This document shows positions 36,537 through 48,500 of a stretch of 64,000 nucleotides of DNA, in pieces. The notes under the pieces are model-generated. The model saw nothing but the letters and a program-made list of their open reading frames with translations. It was not told the DNA's origin and did not search any database. Numbering within the stretch: the first letter of the stretch is position 1; each line of letters begins with the position of its first letter. The position numbers and the translations under genes were made by a program. This DNA is from Notospermus geniculatus (lineage: Eukaryota; Nemertea; Pilidiophora; Heteronemertea; Lineidae), in the NCBI GenBank assembly GCA_002633025.1, contig NMRB01000094.1, forward strand, positions 208,846-272,845, written 5' to 3'.

Positions 36537-36567
<31 letters not shown>

Positions 36568-39500
36568 TCAGTCTGTCACACCTGTAACTTTGTTCCTGCA
36601 AGAGCTACAGACCTGGAAATGTGACCTACCCCCAGGTTTCATGACCTGAGCTACAAGATGGAATGAAAATTTCCAGTCTCCGATACCTGGTTCATGGTGA
36701 AATTGACATATCAAAAGTTGAGATTTTGTCTGTCACACTTTTGTTTCTTGAATAACTTGTCTCCGACGCCAGGTAGAGCACTAGCAACAAGTTCCTTCCC
36801 TATGTTTATGGCCCTTGGCAAGATACTGGCATCAACAAATTTATTCTCCAGTGTCAGCATCATAATGATATTGATATATCAAATTTGATATTTTGACATA
36901 TCGGGAGATCTGCCACAGTAAGTGACTTGAAACTGGTATCACAACATCATTGCTCATCCACGGATGTTATTGCAACTGAAATTTTCAGTTTGCACCTGCT
37001 CGGTCGCATGATATTTGCTGATATCGTGGTGAGATTTGATATTCAAATTTGATAACATGACATAAGTCAGAATCTGGTGATGGTAGAGACCTAAAACCTT
37101 CACCTACACCTAGGTTATCAAGGATGAGCTTTCAGATTACGCAATGACCTTGAAGGTCAGAGGTCAAGGTCAAGGTCAAACAGTTCTTAAGCGCAAATCT
37201 CATCGGAATTTCAGGAAAAAACGAATTAGAAGCCTGAATTTACCATCCCCGATAGGTTTAATCAGGGATCCTGTCCCAGTTATGCAATACTTCTCAAGGT
37301 CAGAGGTCAAGGTCACAGCCAACCATCACAAATAACATGAGACAGAACCTGGTGATGGTGGAAGCCTAAAACCTTCATCTACACCTAGGTTATCAAGGAT
37401 GAGCTTTCATTTCGATCAGATTACACAATGACCTTGAAGGTCAGAGGTCAAGGTCAAACAGTTCTAAAGTGCAAATCTACTCAGAATTTCAGGGGAAAAC
37501 TAATTAGAAGCCTGCATTAACCATCCCCTATTTGTTTAATTAACCTGTTCCAGTTACGCAATCCTTCTCAAGGTCAGAGCTCAAGGTCACAGATAACTAG
37601 CTCTACAGTAGTAAACTTATCATCGGAAACCATAGACATCGCTCCGATGTCCTTTTCTTGTTTGTATTAGCATCATTCTGTTTTCCATGTATCAAAAGTA
37701 TTAATAATATTTCGATTCGGTTCGATTCTGGTAGGAAGCAATGTCTTTCACCTTAGAAACCCAATTTCTATTTTATATATATATCCTTTACTTGTATCTC
37801 CTTTATTTGTGACCCCTCGCATAACATAAAACTGTTTGGGTTCGGTGATTGTTTGGACTACTCGCATGCAGGGTACTGATGGACGCCTCGTTTAAACATG
37901 GGCCATTGAACCATCTTTTTTGAAGATGGGAATTTGACCTAGTGGTTTAAGGCGTGCTGCCCCTTTGTGCTGGCGATTGATGCCTTATGCGAGGGTCCGT
38001 GGGTTCGATGCTGGTAGGAAGCAATATCTTTCACCTTAGAAACCCGATTTCTATTTTATAATAATATTTATTTCTTATAGAGCGAATTCCATAAAATATG
38101 TCAATGCGTTGGAGCAGTGCATCGGTGTGACAGGAATCCTGACCCATATTCATCAAACTACTTTTAAGTCTAAGTGTGACACTTATCTTTTGTTCAACAA
38201 AAAAGACAATCTACATGTATAAAAAACATGATCATTCATACATGCAACAGTACTTGCAATAGCAAAGTACTGTACAAAGGAATCGCATTCCTAGGACTAC
38301 CTACGACACCAATGTATAAAAGAGAATGGAAGTTAAAGGGCCGTATTCTAGAAGCTTCCTTAACTCTAAGGTTTACCTTTAGCTATTGTTTGCAGGCCAG
38401 AATACAAAAGCTTAAAGTGGACCTTATAGTTAAGGAGGGTTCTAGAATACGGGCCTATTTAAATCTATCTAGCATAGTGACTTAAAACGAAAAAGAAAAA
38501 GGAACTTATAATATCACCCGGAAATAAAATCTAGCAAAGATTCAAACAAAGTTACGACGTGTATCATTAAAAGTTTTTCGTTCCGTTTTAAAACCGTTAC
38601 ATGACTTTGTTTTTGTGAAATTGCCACTGATAGTATAGCGAAGTGTTAATCCGATAGCAAACAAACGAGTTTCACCCTTTCCAGGGGCACAACATTCCTT
38701 TTTCACCAAGTTCTAAAACTCGTTTCCCAGCAACAAGTGCGAAGGCGTTTTACCATTGCTTGACGATGTTCCTATTGTCAGTTTCCTTTCATGAGTAGGA
38801 TTAAGGCCTGCGGCAGTCAATTTGCCAACTCAGGCATTTGTCTAATAGTGCCAACAAACAACTGTGTTGGCGTATTAATAGTGGAGAAGGATAAAAACAG
38901 GCACTAACGTCATTCTCACCAGTTGCAGCTCTGGGCGCAAAAATAACTGGATATAGGCCTACACATGCAGATGGGGCGGAGTGGTTGGCGACGTGAAACC
39001 CCTTTTAACTGGCGTGTCCGTATACCGTGTAGCTCTATACAATCGCAGCCTTAGGGAGCGATTACATAGAGGTATACGGCGCAGGGACACGACGGTTAAC
39101 AAAGGCTTCGCAATGGGTTCGCGACCGTGAAGCCATCGTTAACCGGCGTGTCCGTATACCGTGTAGCTCTATGTCATCGCAGCCTTACCGACAGTATGGA
39201 AAACGTGATACACAGAAAAATTTCGTGGTCCGCAAAATTCACCATTTCAAAATTACAAATTTCTGTATTTTAGTGACACACAGAATTCGATCTGTCGACA
39301 AGGCCTAAATCTGTAGTTGTCTGCGTGTAAATGGTATCCGAAGAGAGTGAAATCATGCCAGTCGTGCAATAATGCATTTTTATGCAATATATTCCAACTG
39401 TTAGCACTAAATATATCCAAGATGGCGGCGATCGATCGTGTATTTAGAAACTATGGCTGGCACGAACAATTCGCTTTAACACAAAAGCGCTGTCACCAGA

Positions 39501-42500
39501 CTAATCAAAATACGAAAGCCGTCTGCCGCCTCTATTATTTTTACCCGGTTAAATCACCGACCCGGATTAATCAGCTGAGAGAAAATACCGTCTGGTCCCC
39601 ATTGAACCGCGCCCACAATGAAAAACAACTCTTTATTAGTACTGTTGTACACCTTTTCATTGATTTGAAATCGCATTACGAACCTGTCAAATCCTAGGCA
39701 GACGTTATTGATCGCTGCTGTCTGTTTTCAATATGTCTGCAACTCTGTAAAAGCTAATCGGTGTGTAGCACCTCCATAGGGAATTTCTTTTTTGTTTCTC
39801 CATTGGACATAAAATAACTTGGGGATAGAATGGAGAGAATGAATGTCAAATCGGAAAAAAATTGGCTGTATTATTTTTGGGCAAAGCGACAGATCCAAGC
39901 CGAAAAAGCATGATGTCAAGCACTGAGTAAATACGTAATTTGGTTCATGCAATCGATTGACTACTTGCCATTGTTCGATAATGTTGGCATTATATGAAGA
40001 AGGCCCAAGAACAAAACGAATTCATGATATACAACAGTGCCATAATAATGGTTCATGTTTATTGACTCAGACGTCTTTTTATGCAAGAACCTGTCAGGCC
40101 ATATTGATGATCTGATAAATCCAGCTGCCTGATTTTATGATATACGTCGTTATCCATACATCGACGATATTGTCTGTCCCGGTCGAATCTATGCCCATAT
40201 TGTTTCTGCAGCGCATTAGGCGCCGGCCCCGGTGATAGTCCGGGAGCTGGATATCAACCCGTGTGTGCACGCTTTAGTTCTTATGTCTGGCTTGTGGCAC
40301 GCAGCGAGCGCGTACGCACTGGCGCAAAAAAAACGTGACTTGCAGGCGAAAGGCCCGTTTCCACTTGAGCGTTTTACGCCGCGTTTTGACGCTTCGCCCA
40401 TTGTTTGGAACCAGAGCGGCGGAAAATAACAAAAGATTTGACGCATCACGCGGCGTAAAACGCTCTAGTGGAAACGGGCCTTTATGCAGGGTTCATGGCG
40501 CACGGATTTTGTCCGACTCAGGTCCGTAAAAAATCGATCATAATGACTTTTGCGTTGTCGTATCCGCAAAAATAGGGGCAAACGGACTGAAAACGGACCG
40601 GATCCGTGTGCCAATGAACCTTGCTTTAGGCCGGCAACGGACCAACCCTGTTTGGCTATGGTTATATTCCCATGTTCATGTGGTCATATGAATAAAGACT
40701 AGTAAATGCTTTTACTTAAATTTTGCAATACAAATGCACTAGGCGATGCTGTACAAATCTGAAGGTGAAGCATTTGGTAGTCTTTATTCATATGAGCCAT
40801 GGTCTCTATAGCGGCCGTATGTCCTCATCCCTCGTTGAACAATTGATTCCTACGGGACTTGCATTCCCGCCACACCGATTCCGGACAAAACACGTCCACC
40901 ACACACATTATTCATTAACATGGCTTCTCCCACCTGACACAGACTCATAATACGACATCTTTTTATACGTTGTTGCCATAGAAACGGCGGCGTAACATAA
41001 TGGCGGGACTTTGTATCATACCTGTAGTCATTAGGACATTGATTAGGCTACCGGTACACAATGTTACCGTACTGTTCATTCAAAACATGCTAATGACCCC
41101 CTTTGTACATACCTGCCGTACGGTCAAAATTTTCATCAAATTTTCTGAATAATTTTAATAAGGCGAACGTGTGGGACAAAACATTTAAGCCCTATAGCTA
41201 TACATAGGTCATGAGTCTGATAATTTCAAATGAAATGGTCCATGGACTATGTGCTCACCTGGGTGAGTGTACCATAAGAACAAACAACAAGTGTCAAGTA
41301 TTTTGCTTTTTGTTTTATCGAATTCGGATGAGTAGTTTCGGAGATATCGAGGAATATGTGTGTGAAAATGCCAGTGTTATTTTCCATACAGTACGGAACT
41401 GGCCAGGGTCAAAAATGCTAATTCATGCCTATGTCATTGCTGGGATAAATGAAATTAGCCATCAAATGTGGCGACATAAAGTTCATTTTCATTTACATAG
41501 TTACTAATTGACAAATTTCTGACTTCATTCTTTTACATGAATAGTTGCATAAGTCCATTACAGCACTAAAATGCATGCTCATTATGCAAATTCCTGCAAT
41601 GGCGTCATCAAGTTAGGCCCAACATTCTCCTCTGACCAAATCCATTAAATATGTTATAACTTTTTAACCAGTTGGAATTTTTCAATGAAACAAAAAGCAT
41701 CTTGATCAGCATTATACCCCCAAATTTTCTAAAGTTGTAAAAAGTAGGCGCTACGAGGACTTTAACGTTACAGGACGGTGCTTCGTGAATTAGGTACCCG
41801 GACAGAAGACACCGAAGTCAGGGCGTCGACAGATTTTGCTTTATTCATGACTTATCCCTGTATTATTCATCCCATCCACTGCGTCTGGAAATTGAAATGC
41901 TTGAAAATAATTCCACTAATGGAAATCGGTCAAATTATGGTGCAATATGCCATGAAACATAATGGTTTATTTGTGGCGAATGCAGTAAAAACGTATTTCA
42001 TGGGGCAACTTCATTCATTATTGAATGAAGCTTTACAATTGAACAACACAGACAACCAGTCATAACAAGCTGATTTCAGTTTGCGCCGAGTTCGTCTGAC
42101 TAATACATTATACATGACAATCTGATTTTGTAGCGTGGTGGTGTAGTTGAGCATCGGACACATAATGGAGGCCATGGGTTCGAGTCGCAATGAAACCGCT
42201 TCTTTTTCTGGGCTACTGATCAGAAAGTATCAAGTGATGCACTGAATTGCCGTTCCTTTTGTACCCGGAAAAGCTTTTTTAGTGGCAGGGGTATTTTGGT
42301 CACCTTCCCTTTTTCAAACCCTTTCGCTTTTTATCTCCTTCCTCTCGCTTTTATTCGCTCTGCTAATCTGCCTCAAGAGACTCTGAGGCTGCAATCACAT
42401 AGAGCTACACGCTACACGGACACGTCGGTTAACAATGGCTTCACGGTCGCGAGCCCTTTGTGAAGCCATTGTTAACCGGCGTGTCCGTGTAGCGTGTAGC

Positions 42501-45500
42501 TCCATGTGATTGCAGCCTTTAAAAAGTCCTGATTATTAAAGGAGTGAAATATCCCACGCTGTAACGAGCAGTACCACTCAGCCACCATTCAGTTTAATAT
42601 TGTGTGCCCTAACATTCACAATGGGATGATCTGCAGTGATGTTTTTGAGTTAACGTGCGGAATGCAAATTCAAGATGGTGGCTGTGGCGGCCATATTGGA
42701 TATCGGAGCATAACCAAAATCGATAGGCTTGTGTAGTTAGCGACTGAACCGGGAAACACTACGTCACTTCGATCCCAATCATGCTTGACTGGATAAGATC
42801 GTTAATTTTATATACGTGTAAATAACGCGACAAGAACAACTTGACAAATGAAAACTACATTTATTTATTCTGTCCAATATAAGCAAAGAGAATAAAAAAT
42901 TATTCCCATTTGGTGAATAACATAACGTATCTTTTTTTAGCGTCATGTTGCAGTTATACGATTTGACTAAATTTATTGTCACTTAAACATCTCTCACTCA
43001 ATTAAAAATTTACACTGTCGCCTTTCGAATTTTTGACTAAGATCAATCTACATGAATTTCGTAATAGTGTCGTTTACATAATCATATTAGGAAGGTTTAA
43101 AAATCAAACGATAAACGTAAACGTTAACGACAACGTTCTTTTCGGACCGAAATTGCAATATAAAATCTGGTGAACGTGTAGTATCAAAAATAACGTTGTC
43201 GTAAAGTTTACGTTTATCGTTTGATTTCTTAAACTCCCTATTGTCTCATGCCAGAGAGTTGTTACTAAAGTGGTGAACACACAGTTAATACAGGGAGAAA
43301 TACCATGGCACTGCTCTGAGAATGACAAGTCGAATATAAACTACGTGGCTTGACAGTGAAATTTTTAATCGAAAATGGCTTGTCAGAAGTTCTATCGATC
43401 ACGTTTTGTCGTACCACTTACTTCAAGTGTCGTTTTTGGCTGTTATATTCGCTAAATACTATTTCACTGAACACACTTCAGAGAAGCGAGTGCATAAAGT
43501 GACATTTAGGCTGTTTCTACAGGATGCCCAAAAACGCGAGCATACTCCAACCACCCTTACTATCGCTGAAAGGGTAAATGTCGTCCTGGGTATATACAAA
43601 GATTGCCCAGGATCTCAATCTTCACTAAAACAATACCCTGGGTGTACATGTAGTTTCGGTAGCCGAACATCACCCAGCATCCGAAATCATTGCGTAGGAA
43701 CGAGTCCTATTTAGAAATCCCGTGGAATCTCGCGGTATCGTGCCGCGGTACTTGTTGAGTGTAGCTGTTCATGACATTCTTCAGGCGGTCATGTGACCAC
43801 GGGCGAGACAACCTCGAATCCAGGTGTCATACTACGATGCTGGGTGATGTTCGGCTACCGAAACTACACCCAGTGTGTTGTTTTAGTGAAGATTGAGATC
43901 CTGGGTAATCTTCGTATATACCCAGGACGACATTTACCCTTTCAGCCTTACTATCAAATGATCGTTACGAATGGATAGAGAATTTTTCTAGGAAAAAGTA
44001 CCGCCAAGATTCGGTCAGTAGTTTTTGTTGCAGAGCCAAGTGTGTGAAGCGAAGTCATCAGTCCTTCAATTGAGTTATCTGGCACACCGCAAATTCAGCA
44101 TGATTACTAGGGCTCGACTTGGCTTTACAAATTACGGGTCTGGAGCTTGAACCAGTGGACTGAATCTAGATATCCATAGTGGCTCCTTTCTTCCAGAAAC
44201 ATTGTCCATCCTTTGCTATCAGCAGTTTTGTGATCTGGGAAGTGGACGTACGCTTGTGTAATTTTTTTTTGGGGGGGGGGGCACTCGATACTATGAATGC
44301 CACAAACGAGTGTGAAAATGTCAACGTTGTTTTCATCACTGACTGCAATTACACAAGTGGCAGGTACATGTATCTTTCTGCCAACCTTGGCCACATCAAA
44401 GAAACTTTCGCTGTAAGGTCAGTGTTCTTAAGGTCATTCATTGTTGGAAAACATCACAAGACATAGCTAATGCTGGCAGTTTTTCCATTGTAGAAACCTT
44501 CAGAGTCAAGTGTCTCGCTCTCCCTTTTATCGCGTCCGTTGATCGTAGACTGACATCTGCCTCAAATTTGCATTATCTAATGTCGGACAGATATGAGCAC
44601 AGAAAATGCCTACGTCATCAGTTTGTGGTGGGATTCCGTGTGCACATACGAAGTATTCAATCGGAAATCTCTACCGAATTTAAAAAGCTGCTGAAACCTT
44701 TTTAGGTGAGTTTAGCTAGCAGCCGTCTTGCCAAAATTAGGTCATCGTCATGGTGATTTCCCCACTGGGGATGGGAGAACCAATCATCTGCCACTCTGGA
44801 AGAGAATTCCCATGGTGATGACCTAGTTTTAGCAAGATGGCTGCTAGCGAAACTCCTGGTGCCTGTTACTTCATTTGAGCCTGTCCCCACTGATATCTAC
44901 TGGCGATATAGCCTACTCCTCTTACCATTGGATGGAGTATAATAGAACTGTTTTTTTCTATATAACCAACAATATGACAGAATTCCTTTGAAATCTGAAC
45001 TATGGGTAGAAATAGCTTCGACATTTACCAAGCTAGTAGTTGCGTTTGAAATGTTGAATACAATGGTTTGTGTTCTTATACAAAGAAAATAGCCCACGGT
45101 GCTTGTCTACCCGACTGTGTGTTGAAAAATCAGTGCGGTCAAGAATGGATTCGTTAGCTTTCTGATGCTGAAAATTGCCAATCGCAGTGTTTGTATGCAC
45201 CTAGAGCATGTAGAGTCTCTGCCAATGTATAACCCTAGTATTTAGCCTGGAACAGCAAAACCATAGTCATCGCCAGTCTGTGCTTACGGAGAATTCAGTG
45301 CTCGGCCTCATTGGGCCTATGCATTGGTTGGGGTGTTGCGCACAAAATAAATATTCGTTAATTTTGCTAAAAGCTACTAAGGGAGGTAGATAAAATACAA
45401 AGAATGTGATTACAGCCGAATTCTTTCGAGTAAGGTTTTTTTTGAAGCTAGTAAGACCTTTTGAAACTGGAACTGCTTGCCTGCGTACATAATGTACAGG

Positions 45501-48500
45501 AAGTAATAATGCATTATTTCTCCTCTCAGGAACGTGCGATGGCACAGACTGATCACACTGTGTATGCGTTCTCCATGTCGTATTTTTTTAAAAATTCACA
45601 GCTTCCGCCATTCATTACCATTCACAGGATGTATTTGATCTGGCACGGTGAATGTGAAGCCATTTCCCTGATTACATCGTCGGCTATTTTTCTGTTACGG
45701 TGTGAAATTGCGCTTCCAAATGAAAAATTAGCGGAGCGGCATCAACAAACTGATGCACACAGCACAGAAATACGACGTGAACCATCATCGCGCCTATAGG
45801 CCTAAACATTTTCCAGAACAATTCTGTTAGGTAACGAAAAAGAATGTCACAACATCACGTTTGGAAGAATAATGCGCTACGTTTATTCTTTCGTTGTTAA
45901 CTCGTTTGACAAATTTTATGTTAAGGAACATGAACAAACAAACAAATTTTCCAAATCGTGTTGGACCAGAAGCATGATAGTTCGTCGTTCCCAATTCCGC
46001 CGCTGCCGGGCACTTATCCAGCAGCCGCAGAGACACGTACATACGGCGGTACTCGGATGATCTCATAACAAATTCTATTTTACTACCGTTTATCCAGTCA
46101 ATGACATTTGAAAGTCACGAAGCTTCGAACAGTACGGTCTATATATAGGCTACTAACGTTTCCCCTTCGATGCTACCCTAGGATCAAACGCATTGATTAG
46201 AAAAAATCTAGATTAATAATGGATTTTATATGTTTCATACATGCCAGCAGCGTATAATAAAAGATCAAATCGACTTCTCTATAAACCGTGGATGAAGAAA
46301 TTCTATACTCCATACTCGGTAGCCTGTATTTGTACCGATATGAAAGACCTTCATTTTGGAGTTGATGACAGACGCCTGATGACAGCGTACATGTATATTT
46401 AAAGAATTGATACCGAACTGGAGGTATTGGTCGTCTGACCAAACCCGCCAGGGTGGAGTTAAGGTTTATGTAAAGTGACTCGAAATCTCGAATTTTTTAC
46501 GCAAAAAATCTGGCTAACTGCACACTAAATTTTGAAAACAAGGCTCGGGGGCCCTAGGGAGCCGTCATAAGGAGGTGCCCCGAGCCTTATTTTCTCCATT
46601 TAGTGTGCAGTTAGTCAGTACATTTTTTGCGTCAAAAACATCGAGATTTCGAGTCACTTTACATAACCCTTAAAATACAGACCTAAACCCGAGGAGGGCG
46701 CCGTGGGTTAGGTCGGAATGACAGCTCCACCCAGGCAAGCGAAACGAAACAAAAATGGCAGACGCGGGGACTCTCTTATTTTTGGTGTTGGCAGTTTTTC
46801 ACTCGTCCCTATACTCATCTTCCTAACACTTGAGACTGTACATACATTTTCGGAGCATCCGGCAAAGAGGCATTTCACATCCTCGTTTTCCCATTTCAAC
46901 CACAAGTGACGAATAAATAATTTAAAACACTTGAATGTAGCTTTCAGTTGTGTACTCCATGCAGCAGTTTTTTTGTTTTTTAGAAGTATGAAATGGTAAG
47001 GTGTTCTTCCATGTGAGACTGAATTCTTCCTTGCGAACAGACGAACACCGAGGCCCGTATTCTTAAACCCTCCTTTAAAGCGAATGGCTCGCGGGGTTTG
47101 TTGTGGCGCCATGACAGTTGGTCATCGATATCAAGCAGCATTTTGAGAAAAAGGCAAAAGAAGGATTTTAGTTTAATGAGAAATGCATTAGACAGCCAAA
47201 CTTCGGAGGCGCATTCTGCAAAATCTGCCGCTTCAAAATCAATGGGAATAGTACAAAATGTACATCTTGACCTACTGAATTTGAAAACGTCATTAACCCA
47301 TTTTAACAATTTTTTACTGGAACCTCGTCCCCAGTGTTTACATTCGCATATTTGCACAGGTGTTGCATATGGCTGGGGCACGGCTTTGCCTGGAGGCTAG
47401 ATTCACTCTCTATGGAAGGTACCACCAAAAATGTAAACAAACCCCGCGAGCCATTCGCTTTAANGAGGCATTTCACATCCTCGTTTTCCCATTTCAACCA
47501 CAAGTGACGAATAAATAATTTAAAACACTTGAATGTAGCTTTCAGCTGCGTACTCCGTGCAGCAGTTTTTGGTTTTTTAATGGTACACAGAAGTATGAAA
47601 TGGTAAGGTGTTCTTCCATGTGAGACTGAATTCTTCCTTGCGAACAGACGAACACCGAGGCCCGTATTCTTAAACCCTCCTTTAAATAGGCCTAAAGCAG
47701 ACCTTTATAGAGGCTTCCTTTACTGAGGAGTTCCTTTGCTAAAGGCTCCTTTAACAAATGGTTTTCAAGAACCACACTTTGGGTCGTATTTTAGAACGTT
47801 CCTTAACGTTAAGGTCGACCTTAAGTCTATTGTAAAACCATCGAGAACAATAGATTTAAGGTGGACCTTAATGTTAAGGAACGTTCTAAAATACGGCCCA
47901 TGTAAAAGTCGTCCTTTACCACAAAGTTGGGCACTATCAGACCAAAGTACGTTTAAAGGCCTCCTTAAGGCAAAATATAGCATTTCCTGTAATGAAGGAA
48001 GGTTCTTGAAACGACCCAACCTTTGCTAATGGAAGGTGCCTAAAGGCGTCTTTTGAGCCGAGATAAAGGTTGGTTCGTGAAATAAAATTTAGTTAAAGGT
48101 TAACTTAAAGTCTCCCTTAACGCTAAAGAGAAAGTTCTAGAATATGGGCCCGAGTTATAAAAGTCATGTCCTGCATCGGTGGAGGTGTCAGTCAGATGTG
48201 ATAGATGACAGTCATGCCAGTTGCATTCAATTTTCGCGGTTGAACATGTACATCAACGTTGACGTCATGTGTGTCCTCATTTGTGTAGTATAGAAATGAG
48301 TGTCCGCATTTGACACGACACATACACGTATTACATGTATGTGCGAGATAGGGGAGTTTTCACAAAGCCCCCGAAACGCCAACGCGAACGCCAAACCCAT
48401 TGTTCGATGCTACGAAGAGAGCACCGAACAAAAGGATAGACGTTCGCGTTGGCGTTTCGGGGGCTTTGCGGAAACTCCCTAGTGTCAGTCGACCCGCAAA

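Larger units (their letters stand above)
26065..40933. repeat. Segmental duplication or haplotype copy B
   Basis: Partner of 11881-25811. It runs without an N at its right edge into the unique sequence leading to exons 2-6, so its exon 1 is the better candidate for the working gene. It contains its own insertions (31305-31555, 32581-32811, 34027-34916, 36474-37668, 38338-38455, 40350-40797). Confidence 0.9.

Noticed and set aside
43406-43714. 102-codon ORF near the MULE-like foldback
   Set aside because: Runs into the transposon arm; joining the flanks across the 9-bp duplication gives an immediate stop, so there is no interrupted gene to support.
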